NCBI GenBank assembly: GCA_035048815.1
Contig: JAUCBN010000028.1
Span: forward strand, 6,937,001 to 7,001,000
DNA: 64,000 nucleotides
Source of the DNA: Abelmoschus esculentus
Taxonomy: Eukaryota; Streptophyta; Magnoliopsida; Malvales; Malvaceae
Direction: 5' to 3'
In this document: positions 47,217-59,923 of the stretch, piece by piece
Layout: the number at the start of each line of letters is the position of its first letter
How positions within the stretch are numbered: position 1 is the stretch's first letter
Translations under genes and position numbers: made by a program
Notes under the pieces: model-generated
What the model was told of the DNA's origin: nothing
What the model saw: only the letters and a program-made list of their open reading frames with translations
Databases searched by the model: none

Positions 47217-47705
47217 TCTCTTACCTTCTATTTTCATTATTATATTAGGATTAGTTTTAGTTTAGGATTTATATTCTCTTATCTTTTTATTTTTATTTTT
47301 TAGTTTTTGTTGCTTTCTTTTGTTAGGACAATAAAAGCAAGAATCAGGGAGAAATAGTTCAAAGCAGGAATTCTATCGAGGTAGTAAACAGTGTCAGAGC
47401 CGCAGCAGTCCCAACGGGCAGAAACAATGTAACGGCTATCTACCAAGATTCCCGCCGCGGCAGTAAATGCGAACGGGAAGTAAAAATTAAACAGCTACAA
47501 AACGGCTAGTGGTTAAAACGGTCACACTGTCGAGGCCTTTATAAGCACTTTCTTCCTCTTGAACTATTCACTCTTGCATTCTTGTTTCCTTTAGAATATT
47601 TGATAATCTTACTCTCACAATACTCTGTCTACTCACAACCTTTTCGAAATTTTCAGAAAATCTTCAAGAAATTCTCCAAGACTCTCAATTTTCAATTGGT
47701 CATCG

Positions 47706-49222
47706 ATGGCCACCTACAAATGATTCACCCCCGTCGTTGTTGAAGAACACTTCAACAGGTCCTTCATCTCTCGACAATTATAGGAGGAACAAGGATTCCA
47801 ACATTTAGAGGATGAACACTTCGGCATCGAACACTACTTATTTGACAAGATTAAATATCAAGAATAGGAGATTTTCTTCCTACAACTTCCCTTGGCCAAT
47901 GCCACCATCGTGCGAGAATTCTATGCGCACGGGACAAGCAAGGACTCTCTCTTTGTCCACTGCCGAGGCAGTACTGTCAGGATCGATGCTGAGATAATCA
48001 ACGATTTCTATGGCCTTGTCCCTATATATGATATCCATGCCGAATTTTTTGATGATGTCACCACTCAAGACTACGAACTGATAAAGGACGACCTATGATA
48101 CGGCAATACCCATGGGAGACCAGTACCCATAAAGGATCTGTAGCAAGGCAAAATTTGAAACCCGAGGCCAAACTTTGGAACACCTTTGTAAAGAGATGCC
48201 TCATCCCAACCTCCCATAACAGCACGGTGGACCAAAAGAGATTGGTGCTCATACAATCAATCATCAATAAAAGGAGCATCAACGTTGGAGAAATAGTTTT
48301 ACGAGAGATTTACGAATATGGTAAGAAGGATAAAGGCCCTTTATATATCCCTTCTTTAATTACTGGTATTTGTAATGCTGCAGGTGTACCCACTACCGAG
48401 ACGGATGAATTCACACCCCCAAAGAAAAGGATGGACCAGAGACTTCTGCCACAAAGTTATGTAGATCACTCAGGCAGAACCAGTCCAGGCAACTCCGTAG
48501 CAGTTCACTACTGATACTGCTCCTGGGTCCCAGTACATGGCAGACATGCCTGACGCTACCCATACCACTGCCGCAGCAGGCCCATACCAGGAGATTCTAC
48601 AAAGGATGGCAACCATGGACCTTAGGCAACAGAGATACATGGAGTATCAAAGAGACTTCAACAACACACTTGCTCAAATGATGCTCCAAAACTTTCCAGA
48701 CCAAGGGGTGTAGTTTCTAAAATTTCCAATCAACATGTTCGTGACGGTGCACCCTATATAGAAACAACACCAGCTCTAGGAGGATCAAGACCATTCTTCC
48801 CCATAAGCCCTCAGCAACAATTTCATGTTGCTGGCCCATCGAAGGTAGCAGACTCTATCGCGGCAACATCTTCCAGCAGAAGCCCTTCCATGAGGAGGGT
48901 AGTCTTCAGCACTCCCCTAAGATCCCTAATCCGAATGGGCAGTCTATCAGCCAAGATAGATGCCTATGTACATCAGAGTTCAAACTCTGTCGAGCTAAGC
49001 ATTCAGAATGTCTGGGCAGATCCAGAGAATGACGGAGGAATGGATATAATAGAGACAGAAGATGAAGGAGAAGAAGAAATGAATGTTCCTATGCAACGAG
49101 TGACAACAGCAAGAGTTCAATCACCAAGACGAGCAAAGCCATCGCCATCACCAAAGATGCAGCAATCAGTAGCAAGATCTAGAAAACAAATTGTGGAAGA
49201 AAGCTCCTCGGAGTCTTTATGA
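47706..49222 (+). pseudogene. aORF of A(+)
   Basis: Same start as the sisters (MATYK at 47706) and same end (SSSESL, TGA at 49220-49222). Blocks visible: NATIVREFYAHGTSKDSLFV, GSTVRIDAEIINDFYGL, LKPEAKLWNTFVKRCLIPTS, RSINVGEIVLREIYEYGKKD, then a Ser/Arg-rich C-terminus. Several stops (early stop after MATYK, TGA near 48100) and frameshifts near 47880 and 48520-48890. Confidence 0.78.
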
Positions 49223-49672
49223 TTTTTTTGCTGCTCTTATAATTAATTGTTTTCCTTTTTATATTTTGTTGCTTGTTGCTTCCCTTAATTTAAGCATTGA
49301 GGACAATGCTTGGTTTGAGTTTGGGGGTGTAGAGTCGTTGTCGAGGCAATCTACTGCCGTAGCCTTGCCATGAAAAGGGAGTTTTAGTGATAAATTTTTT
49401 TTCTTATATCCACCACTTTACTTAAATTGTTGCCCATACTCTTGAACTGCCCATCATCAGTATTGTTTTAGTTTATTCTTTTAAGGCAATAGAAATCTTT
49501 CTTCTTACCATAATTAGGTTCTGTTTTGAAGACTTAATTTTAGGATACTTAAGGAGAAAAACTTAGAAGCTTACTATAAGGTTGAACTTAAAAACACTTT
49601 TGGGACTTGTTTGGCTATAGGAATTCTTTTAATGAACTTAGGTAATAAAGACTTAGATCTTTGGAAAAGTGA

Positions 49673-49834
49673 CTAGAGGTGCCTATAACTGGCTCTAGGA
49701 AATACTCTTCTTCATACTAGAGGTGCCCAAAATTGGCTCTGGTATGCTTAAAAGAATAAGCAAACGAAATAAGAGAAATAAGAAAAATAAGAAGAAGAAA
49801 ACACAGTCCTTGAGGTGCCCGAAATTGGCTCAAG
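49673..49834 (+). other. Three covarying hairpins, A(+)
   Basis: Copies at 49673-49698 and 49717-49742 (arms CTAGAG with CTCTAG or CTCTGG) and 49809-49834 (CTTGAG/CTCAAG). With flanks the second makes a 10-bp stem (49713-49746, CATACTAGAG with CTCTGGTATG, one G-T pair). Confidence 0.65.
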
Positions 49835-50108
49835 AGTTTGTTGTTTTAAGAAGAATACACTAAATCCAAATCTACTTGTCTTGAACTTAGAGTTTATCTA
49901 AGAGGACCCTTAATCAAACTTGTCTATAAAAACGCACACACTCACAAAACCTTATAGTTTGTCTTTTAGGTACACCCTTAGGTAACCGAAAAGTTAAGTC
50001 TAAAGAATAGACATAGTAATGGTGGGGAGAATAGATGGAAACATAAGACCAAAAAAGAATAGAGTTTGACAAATTGATGGTTTGCATTGCTTGAGGACAA
50101 GCAATAGT

Positions 50109-50123
50109 TCGAGTTTGGGGGTA
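50109..50123 (+). other. Polypurine tract of A(+)
   Basis: TCGAGTTTGGGGGTA directly before the LTR start at 50124, preceded by the conserved 'gcttgaggacaagcaatag' block. Confidence 0.75.
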
Positions 50124-51451
50124 TGATAAGTGTTGAACTCACTATCACTTTCTACACTTTTCAGGGGCACTTATCATTAATTCTACACCTACTTGGACCA
50201 ATGCATATACTTAATGTGATATATTTAGGAATTGAGCTACTAAAGATAATATTTATAGAAAAAGCATACTTTACTACATTTTTATGACTGTGTAGGAAAA
50301 AGTATTGCCGCGACAGCGAACTGTGGTCGAGGCAGGACCTGATGCCGAGACAGCAAAGGACAATTAGCAATATAGAGAGGCAAACTGAGGAGAAAAATAA
50401 GGAGAATGTTGCTGGACAAGAAGCCCAAGGATCGGAGCTGGACAATACAAGGAAAGCCCAAAGACAAGGCCACGTGGAAAAAACCTTCTAGAAGAATTAA
50501 ACTTGGAAATATTTAACATATGTACATCACTTGTTCCCTACTCCAAGTTGTATTCTATTTAGGAAAGGTTTGCCCTAGGCCAAGCCTATATAAGGCATAG
50601 TCGTCCAAGAGAATAAAAGAGCCGAATTGAGAGAGTTTACCTTAGGAATCATTGTTATTCTTCCCATTATGTTCTAAGCTTTCTTAGGTTTTAGGCAAAA
50701 GTTGTTAAGTATTAGTGAGAAGAGATTGTATATTGTTTCTTGTTTTCAATGCAATAAAATATCAAGGTTTGTTTACTCTTTGCCATTCTTTTTTCTTGCA
50801 TCCAAGCTTGGGAGAGAAGTTTGTAAGTAATCTATTTGTCTAGACTCGGGAGAGTTAGACTCATGAAAGGAGTAAGTGTGGCATTTGACTTGATTTAAAA
50901 TACTAACTCGGCCTAGGGATAGGTTGGAGTTTCAGCGGTAAAAGAAGTGTGAGATTGGTTGATAATTATAATTGATTCATGCCAGGAGATATCATCAAGG
51001 ACTAGTTATCAACAATATTTCGACTTAGGGATAAGCGGAACCATCAAAGGATACTTTGTCGAACTTTGGTAGAATCTACCCAAGAGCAAGTGATTACTGC
51101 GGTAGAAAATAATATCGCTGCCGAGACAGTAATCTGCAGTACTGTCGAGGCAGTGTAGTGTAATTGCATTGGACAAAAACAAATCAATCAAATCCACTAT
51201 ACAACACAACTGGATCCTGCCCTCTTTCTCAATTTGACCTCCTTATTATTTAGTTTTTTTTAATTACTTTATTTAGTTCAATCTCAACCTAATCACTTGT
51301 ATTTTTATTTTATTTCTTTTCATAGAGAAAGAAGACAAAAGAAGACATATTAAGTACACAAATCCCTATGGAGACAATATCTGATATACTTATCACTTTA
51401 TTACTTTCGACGTGTTCACTTGCACAAATTGCGCATATTTGACACACATTA
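50124..51451 (+). repeat. LTR-A, 3' LTR of A(+)
   Basis: 1328 bp, TGATAAGTGTTGAACTC to ACACATTA (decayed CGCATCA). TATATAAGGC promoter-like box at about 50585 and several GCCGAGGCAG-type motifs (50307-50355, 51117-51155). Confidence 0.87.
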
Positions 51452-53878
51452 GTGCCTGGTAGAGGACATGGTCGAGGCAGAGGTCCTTTCCAGAGGTAGG
51501 GAGATGGGTAAAAGGTTTATGCGCAGCGTGGGACTCGTAATGTCATAGATATGGTTGTAGGTACTTTTTCTTTACAAAATGTACGGTTGTTTTCTTTGGT
51601 AGATTCAGGATCTATGCATTCTTATGTTTTTAGTGAGCATGTGAATTTGTTGGATGTTTCGGTTGAGGTTCTAGATATAGGTTTGATGGTTACCAGTTCT
51701 TTGGGTGAAACAATCACGGTTAGGAGGTTGTATAAAAGGTGTCCGTTGGAGGTGCAAGAGCATGTCTTTGAGGTTGACTTGATGGAGTTACCTTTCCATG
51801 GTTTTGATCTTATATTAGGTGTTGAATGGTTGACGAAGCATCAAGCGGTGGTGAACTTTGAAAAGAAGAGGGTTACTTTGAGGTTATTGGATGGTAGTGA
51901 GGTTATGGTGAAAAGTGAATATACCGGATTTTTGTCCAATGTGGTTTCAGCTTTGCAAGAGGAAAAGATGTTACAGCATGGTAGTATGGCATATCTAGCC
52001 TATGTGATGAATCTGGGTATAGGAGATGTTCTGGTGCAAGACATTCGAGCAGTGCGCGATTTTTCGGAAGTATTTCCTGAGAAGTTGCCAGGATTGCCTC
52101 CCGATCGTGATGTGGAGTTTAGTATCGAGACTTATGTTGGTACTAACCCGGTGTCTATTGCTCCTTATCGTATGGCACCTAAGGAGTTGAAACAACTGAA
52201 GATGTAGTTGCAAGAGTTGCTTGATCGTGAGCTCATACTACCGAGCGTATCACAATGTGGGGCGCTGGTGTTGTTTGTAAAAAAGAAGGATGACACTATG
52301 AGAATGTGCATTGATTACTGTAATTGAATAAGTTGACCATAAAGAATAAGTATCCTTTGTCGAGGATTGACGATATGTTTGATCAGTTTCAAGGTGCAAG
52401 CGTATTCTCGAAGATTGATTTAAGATCGGAGTATTATCAATTGAAAGTAAAGGAAACGGATGTGTTGAAAATGGCTTTTCGGACAAGGTATGGTCATTAT
52501 GAGTTTTTGGTGATGTCGTTTGGGTTGACGAATACCCCTACTACTTTTATGGACATGATGAACCGAGTGTTTCATGAGTATTTGGACCAGTTTGGGGTAG
52601 TATTCATAGATGATATCCTTGTTTATTAGCGTATCGAGAAAGATCATGATCGACATTTGCGAATTGTGTTGCAAGTGTTGAAAGAGAATCAGTTGGTTAC
52701 TAAGCTAAGCAAATGTAAGTTTTGGCTAAAGGAAGTGGTGTTTCTTGATCATGTGGTGTCGGAAAAGGGTATTAGTGTTGATCCGAAAAAGATAGAAGCT
52801 GTTATGGGTTAGAAGCAACCAAAATCGATGTTAGAGGTTCGGAGTTTTCTAGGGTTGGTTGGATACTATCGTAGGTTCGTTGAAGGGTTTTCGAGCATTG
52901 TTGCTCCTATGACCAAGCTTTTATAAAACAAGGTTACTTTTGAATGGAAACAAAGTCAACAAAAGAGCTTTGAGAAGTTAAAAGAGGTGTTGACTAGTAC
53001 TCCGATGTTTGTTCAGCCCGAGTCGGGTAAGGACTTCGTGTTTTATAGTAATGCATCTTATGTTGGTCTCACATGTGTTTGATGCAAGAGGGTAAAGTTG
53101 TGGGGTATGTCTCTAGACAGTTAAGAGTGTATGAAAAGAATTATCCGTCACATAATTTGGAGCTTGCGACGGTAGTTTTTGCTTTGAAAGTTTGGAGACA
53201 CGGTTTGTATGGCGAAAAGTGTATCATATACACGGATCATAAGAGTTTGAAATATCTCATGTCGCAAATGGATCTAAACCTTAGACAACGAAGATGGGAT
53301 GGAGTTGCTTAAGGATTATGATTTGACAATCGAGTATCATCCATGAAAATCTTACGTGGTGGCAGATGCTTTGAACCGTAAGATAGCGGTGGAGTTGAGG
53401 GCTATGTTTGCTAAGTTGAGTATTTCAAAGGAAGATGGTTTAGTGGCAGAGTTGCAAGTAAAACTTGTGTTGGTTGAGATGATAAAAACGAAGCAGTTAG
53501 AGGATGAGGCTTTGGTACCTTATGTGGAGGACATTGCGGAAGGTAGACTAACCGAGTATCATTTTGATGGTGATGAGGTTCTTTATTTTGGAAGTCGGAT
53601 AGTGGTGTCGGATGATGTCGAGTTGAGACAGGCTATCTTGACAGAGGCTCATACTAGTCTATTTGTTATACATTCGGATAGTGTGAAGATGTATAAGGAT
53701 CTCAAAAGTGTGTACTTTTGGATTGGTTTGAAGAAGAATGTGACGAAGTTTGTGGCGCAGTGTATGGTTTGTCAATGAGTGAAAGTTGAACATAAATTTC
53801 CTGCAGGTTTGTTGCAACCGGTTCAGGTTCCGAAATGAAAGTGGGAGAGAGTGATTATGGATTTTTTGATGGGGTTAC
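51452..53878 (+). pseudogene. Chromovirus D pol, first half: protease, RT, RNase H, start of integrase
   Basis: Protease has the DSGS active site (LFSLVDSGSMHSYV, about 51590). RT contains PYRMAPKELKQLK, FSKIDLRSEYYQLKV, FLVMSFGLTNTPTTF and FIDDILVY (about 52600, the YxDD box as FIDD). RNase H near 53040 has YSNASYVGL, with N for the first catalytic D. The integrase zinc finger is H...H...CMVCQ (about 53660-53778), followed by the start of the core (MDFLMG). In-frame stops at 52205, 52627, 52812 and others, and a frameshift near 53065. The family is Tekay/Del-like by RT and by the C-terminal half at 59924-60959. The frame is cut at 53878 by LTR-C. Confidence 0.88.
53874..53878 (+). other. Target duplication of the C insertion, left copy (GTTAC)
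   Basis: GTTAC precedes the LTR-C start. The other copy is GTAAC at 60955-60959, its reverse complement, next to the other LTR-C and the second half of the same D gene. Confidence 0.8.
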
Positions 53879-55014
53879 TGATAAGTACTTAAAAGTCCTT
53901 ATTTTTATATCATTTTCCCACTCGATTATTTCTAATAAAAGACAGATATAATGGTAATATTGGATAAATCTGTTTATTTTCCATTTTCCAGCATCTCAAT
54001 ACGGATTTCATGAATTTATCTATTTTTTGCATAAAACAAGTGTGGTTAATGTGTTTTTTTCTCTTAGACAGGAAACTACCACACAGGTAATGCCAAATAG
54101 CACGATGGATGCTAGAAACCAAAGCTGGAATGCAAATAAGCACCCGCCTCGGCATCACTTTAGAGGCCACGGCAACCGATATCGCAACAGCAACTGAAGA
54201 GCAAATGTCGATATGATAGGCGATCTGAAGAGAAAAATAAGGTGGACATTTTGAGACAAGTGGCACAGAAATCGAAGCTAAGAAACACACGAAAAGTCAA
54301 GGTCAAAGGCCACGCAGGAAAAGAATCCTTATAGAAATAAACTAGGAAATAAAATAAAGATCTTTTATTTATGTACTTAACTTGTGTTTTACTCCAAGTT
54401 GTATTCCTACTTTGAAAAGGTTTGCCCTAGGCCAAGCCTATATAAACCATAACCTATGTAGAGAGGAGAATATCTCAAAATCAAGTTCCATAGAAAAACC
54501 CTAACTCCTCCATCGCCCCCTTGGCGTTTAGGTTAGTTTGTGGAGTAGTTGTGGGAGAAAGTTTGTAATTTGTTTAGTTCTTATTAATGCAATTTCAGAA
54601 TTCATAGTTTATTCTCTATTGGCATTCACTTTCTTTGCATATGAGCTCGAGATGATAAGTATGTGAAGAAATATCCATTTGTCTAATATCGGGAGAGTTA
54701 GGCTCATGAAACAAGAGAATACGGTCTTTGCTCAAGGGCATTGACTAATCCGGTTAGGATTTCAGCGACTAACAAGACGCATGTGTGGTTGTTATCCACC
54801 CTTGATTAACACCGGGAGGTATCATCAAGACACGGGGGTTTCAACAGTTCTCTTTGCTTAGGTATAAGGAAGAATACATATAAGGATGCGCTGTCGAACT
54901 ATGAGTTATTGAATTATTGACAAGGCATAACCCCGCCTAGGCAGCTACGGCGACCCTTTGTGCGAACCCACCGAGGCAGCAGTTCAACCATATTGCATTA
55001 TAAGAACGAGACAC
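53879..55014 (+). repeat. LTR-C, 5' LTR of the C element in D
   Basis: It starts TGATAAGTACTTAAAAGTCC and is colinear with 60960-62096 (inverted) until GAACGAGACA near 55014; the last ~180 bp are missing. TATATAAACC promoter-like box near 54440. Confidence 0.85.
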
Positions 55015-55620
55015 TGCCGACGATGCTGCCATAGCAGATGATGTCGCAGCCGCACCGTAAATAAGATTTCAATGCAATGAGAAGATTGAAGATCTGCATT
55101 CTAGAAGCCCTTGGTATTGGGAATGCAAAACCAACAATGGTGATGCTGCAATTGGCAAACCACTCTTATATACAACCGGAAGAAAAAATCGAAGATATCC
55201 TTATAAGAGTAGACAAATTTATTTTTTGTTAACTTCTTAATTCTTGATTGTGAGGCAGGTGAGCACGCTCCGATCATATTAGAAAGGCCATTCTTAACCA
55301 CAGGAAGAACGTTGATTGATTGTGAGAAAGGAGAATTGATCATAAGGGTCAATGATCAACAAATAAAGATCAATGTTTTCAACACTCTTAGGCATCCGGA
55401 CGAACCCGACAAATGCAAGAAAACTAAAGTTAAAACTGAATTTAACTTCGAAGCAGAAACGAACTACCTGAATAAGACCTGTCGAAGCAACCTCTACCGA
55501 GGCAGCACTTCCCTTGAACTAAAATACATCCGAAAGAAACCATCTGATGAGAAAACAGCAACAAGGACATCAGCTTCTCCTCTATTCAAAAAGGGAAAGG
55601 TGGTTGTTGTTGGGATGATT
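55015..55620 (+). pseudogene. C-family protease remnant
   Basis: Directly after the truncated LTR comes LGIGNAKPTMVMLQLANHSY and KIEDILIRVDKFIF, the downstream part of the same protease as in A and B; an IKNxILNxRKN-like GRPFL equivalent follows in another frame, then CEKGELIIRVNDQQIKINVF and a basic linker to about 55610. The PBS, gag and the protease active site are deleted. It ends at the inversion breakpoint (about 55610-55630). Confidence 0.75.
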
Positions 55621-56550
55621 CAATTATGAAGGAGATATCTCCATGAATCTCCATGATATTCAAATCATTGACATACACAATAATAACAAATGCAGAGCTA
55701 AAACTCTTAATAAAAATGCTTAGAGAAATTAAATAATTCATAAAGCATTCTGCTAATAAGTATTCAATAAGGCAATTATACCAAATATGCCTAAACTGTT
55801 TCAAGCCATAAAAAGATATATTCAATATGAATGAATAATATTCTCGAGAACTTGAATTAACTACTTCTGACAATATAAATTTTTCCAGAAGTTTTATGTA
55901 AATATTACTATCAAGAGGTCCATACAAATAAGGTGTGACAACATTCATTAGTCGGAAACTGAGTAATTTTATTTATTGTTAGACTGATCAAAATCTAAAA
56001 GTAGTTGCATCCACCACTGATGATATATTTTCCTCATGACCGATTTCATTTTTTTGTGAGAATCCTTGTGCAACCAAATAAACTTATATCTCGTAATTTT
56101 CTCTTTTGATTTATCTTTCTCACATAGACTCATTTATATCCACGAGCTTTACAAATTTCAATGTACAAGCTATAGGCTCAAATGCTTCTCTTTTCGAAAG
56201 AGATTTTAGTTTTGCCTCAATTGCCTCTTTCGATGTTGGTCAATCATTTCTTTGTTTATATTACCCAATTGACAATGATTCATGATCTACATTATCAACT
56301 ACAATCTCTAGTGGTATATTGTATGTAAATATATTATCGACGTCGATTTAATTTTAGATCTACTTATTACCAAATATGACATAATCTATTGAGATCTCTT
56401 TATTATTAGGTACTAAAGTCATGTCAATGTCTATGTTGGAGACCTTTTAATCTCATTTAGAGGTTTTCATAATACGTTGATTCCTCGACCAAATTATCAT
56501 AAAAATAGCTCATTTTTTAAGGATTTTAGAACATACTTATCTACCATGCT
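55621..56550 (-). pseudogene. Ty1/copia reverse transcriptase, continuation of the copia at 32301-35121, inverted
   Basis: On the minus strand from 56550: VDNIFTYNIPLEIVVDN, then KEAIEAKLKSLSKREAF (the start of RT in plant copia), LVAQGFSQKNEIGHEE, MNVVTPYLYGPLDSNIYIKL, YSFILNISFYGLKQF and IVYVNDLNIM (YVDD box as YVND). It follows exactly at the outer end of the D 3' LTR, as expected if D interrupted the copia at 35121. It stops at the inversion breakpoint about 20 residues after the YVND box. Confidence 0.82.
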
Positions 56551-59500
56551 TGTAACCCCCTTAGGCCGGCTTAGACGAAACCGACTTTAATGGATTACAC
56601 GGGGAATACCGAACCAAACCCGTGAAGGCCTGATCTGATAAACAACCCTGAAAATCGTTACATATTTTTTTCTTCTTATCTAAAGGAATAGTTATGTTCC
56701 TATATATCTTGATTTCATGTAAAACAAGTACGGAAGCAATTCAACCACATTGGAGTACTCGATTAAACACATGAGTATGTTAAGGACTAAATCATGAATC
56801 TTTTAAATTCTATTGGCAAGGTAGAAATTCATTCCATCAAACTTCAATTAAACATACAAATATCACTCACGATAAATTTCAAACCAAATGGAGTATTCTA
56901 ACATCATCATTACATGCTTCACCATTTAGGGACCAAAATGTAAATCTTTCAAATTCTAGGAACTACATTCAAATTAAGTTAGACAACTTGAAATTAAGTC
57001 AACTTTATGCATTTATATGAAATTTTAGCTCAAAATAACATTCATAGCTACCATAATTGAATAAAGAAAGATATCCGGGTCTAAAATACAATTTTCGGCA
57101 ATTATTAACTCATGACAGCCAAAGGTTTCAAAACATTCAATATAGGTTTCGAAACATCCCTTAAAGTTTTGAAACTTTTTGTGTCCAGTAAGGTTCCAAA
57201 ATCGAATTAGCCCGCAAGATTTCAAAACTTTCCTAGAGGTTTCGAAACTATTTGATAAAGGTTTCAAAACCTTCCTTAAAGATTTCGAAAATTTTGTGCC
57301 CAGAATCTAAAATCAGTCACATTAGGTGGATTCAACCAATTCAAGACATAACCATTGATCACCATCAACTATATGCAAAATTCCTAAATATTAAGAGCAA
57401 ATCTTACAATCGATTATAGCTATCGTAGACCTCGTAACAACTAAAGGCATGCTTCCTAACATTGCTCAATTCCGATAGCCACTCACGAACAAACATGCTT
57501 CAAGCAAACTTAACAACAAATCAATCTACCAAATCAACAGGAAAACATGTTCATAGGTTGCTTACACAATTCCATTGCTAACTCAAAACACACTCAAAAA
57601 GAAAAAGTTTACATATTGTCAAGTCTTATTTTTGCCAAATCATACTAAAATGAATAAGGTTTCTCCCCTTGAACCACTTGCTCCAAATGTTATCTGCAAA
57701 GCCTTTATTTCTCTGCAAGTATGAAAAGAGAGCTTAAGCAAAACATGCTTAGTAAGGTAGCTCTAAATACAAGTTCATCAATGCAACATTTAAAACCAAT
57801 TTAAAAACCATAACTTGTACTTTTCATGCTAAAACAAAGTATGCTTAAACAAATCATGCTCATGTTCGTACTCAAATCAATTCATGAATCATGCATATTG
57901 GCGTTCAAGTGACAACTTATTGTGAACCTTTAGCTCACCGAATACTCAGATTCCTTATACCATAATTAGAGACTCTTGGTCTCAACATGCATCGGTTGGA
58001 AACATAGTCACCCTTGTATATATGTTATCCCACTACACACGGTCAGACAAAAAGTCACCCTTGTCTATGCAGGGTCATCTATATGCACGGTTGGACGCTA
58101 AGTCACCCTTGTTTACATATAGGCAAGCTCTATACACACGGTCGGACACATAGTCATCCTTGTTTACGTGTAGGCAACATCAATATTCTCATAATCTTTA
58201 TAGTGTGCACTTTATCCTAATGACATATCATTTGTATTCATATCTATTGTTAGTGTCACCAAGCCAATATCATTCTGATCATGCATGTTAACTTGCTGCT
58301 CATAATGCATTCAAAATATGTTCATCAAGTGAACCAAAATCATGCTCAACGACTTAATCAAATTTAAGACAAATAACTACATATTGTTCCAAATTTTTTT
58401 CATGCTTTCAAAAGCCATGAATGTCATTCTAAACCATGCATTTACAGCAACTAACACATGCATGCATCATGTCAAAAATCTCATTTATGCATTCATAAAT
58501 CTTTATGAAATCCCTTCCACAAGACCAATGCAAAATAGTCAAAACTTAGAAAATGTTTCCGAAACATAGAAATCACTTACTCTTGAATTATGAAAAGCCT
58601 TTACACTATTCCATAATCCCCAAAACAGATCCAAACATTTGCGATTCACTTCCAAATTCACTCACCGACAAGCAAAACAAGCCTTCGCCGATGCTCCAAT
58701 GGCAACGCCAATGCACCAGCCACTCAAGAGCCTTCTTGCACTTCCTCTACATCACCAAAACAGAGCATATACATATTAAAATATGCTCAACACAGCAACA
58801 ACACTAAACCTCCATTATCTCTACCGAAACAATCCGAAAAGACCGAAAACTAAGCCGAAAACACCCAAAACTACACCAGCCACTAACCTAACAAATCGAA
58901 CACCTAAACCTCCTCAATTATGAACTAAAATCACGTTCAAAACATCCTTATACCTATAGAAAAAATAGAACATCAAAAACAACCCATAAAACCATCTGAA
59001 AACCACTTCTAACAACACCGATTCATTTATTTCAGGATTAAAACTATGTGAGATCATTAAAAGGCTCATTTAATCATTCAAATAAGTATAATTTCATAGA
59101 AAATCATCCTAATTACAATCTTGAACAAGATCTAACTTACTTTCTTGAAATATCCATAAAAACTCTAAAATCTTGAATTAAAACACAAAATCAAGTTAAG
59201 ATTAGTGATTAGTAAGCCAAATGCTTGAGAATATAATTTAAAGAACCTTAGAATTGGAAAGGAGACAAGAATTTACCTTTGAGATGCATCCACCAAAATT
59301 GACGTGAAATCTTATCTTGATTTTCCTTGAAATCGGTTGATGATTTTGTAAAACAAATTGAGAGGTTTTGAAGAGGATAAAATGCTTAACAAAATGATAT
59401 GAATCTTGATAAAAATGGAGAATAATTCAACAAGTGATTTGAGAAGGCATGAAGAGAAAATTTTGAGAGAAAATGGTGAGAAAATTGAGTGAAAAGAAAA

Positions 59501-59895
59501 ATGTGATTAACCGTCAATTAAAATCAACTTTGATAAATATTTTGGGTTAATGGCCCTCTAAGGATTCTAAGCTATGGCTTACTTTTCAATTTAGTCACAA
59601 AATCCAAATTTTCTGAAAAATTACAATTTTACCACTAACTTTTCAAATTTTACATTTTAGATACTAAAATAATAATTAAGCTTAATTAAACCAAATTAAG
59701 ACTCAATTAACATTCCATTAGCCTTAAAACATTATTTTAACATTTTTAAGATTCTTTTAAAAATTTACTATTCACCCTATTAATATATTAATATTTTAAT
59801 TACCCAAAATTAATGAATCGAAGAAATCCGATTCGACCCGAATCAAACCTCCCTACTAGCACCAAAACATTTAGACCCAAATTTAGGATGTTACA
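56551..59895 (-). repeat. LTR-D, complete 3' LTR of chromovirus D (inverted)
   Basis: 3345 bp. On the minus strand it starts TGTAACATCC at 59895, after the PPT, and ends AGGGGGTTACA at 56551. It pairs with 35122-38322 and supplies the ~550 bp missing there. It contains one copy of the 471-bp unit (57844-58330) and a GTTTCGAAAC cluster (57120-57300). The 68-residue frame at 58014-58220 repeats exactly on the other strand at 36784-36990 because it is the same LTR segment. Confidence 0.92.
57120..57300 (-). repeat. GTTTCGAAAC palindrome cluster in LTR-D (3' copy)
   Basis: About nine variants in 180 bp, three of them still carrying the intact GGTTTCGAAAC form (57147, 57238 and nearby), others with the central CG changed to CA or TG. 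Confidence 0.75.
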
Positions 59896-59909
59896 ACTCT
59901 CCCCCTCTT
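59896..59909 (-). other. Polypurine tract of chromovirus D
   Basis: On the minus strand AAGAGGGGGAGAGT, immediately before the 3' LTR. Confidence 0.85.
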
Positions 59910-59923
59910 AAGAAATTTCGTCC

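Larger units (their letters stand above)
44748..51451 (+). mobile_element. A element (plus), pol-deleted, truncated in gag
   Basis: Order: gag from just before QLTVRDFLVEDLNGLN, protease, integrase tail, aORF, hairpins, PPT, LTR-A. The 5' LTR, PBS and gag N-terminus are missing at the head-to-head junction with B(-). The right end abuts D pol at 51452 (flank GTGCC, no surviving partner). Confidence 0.85.
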
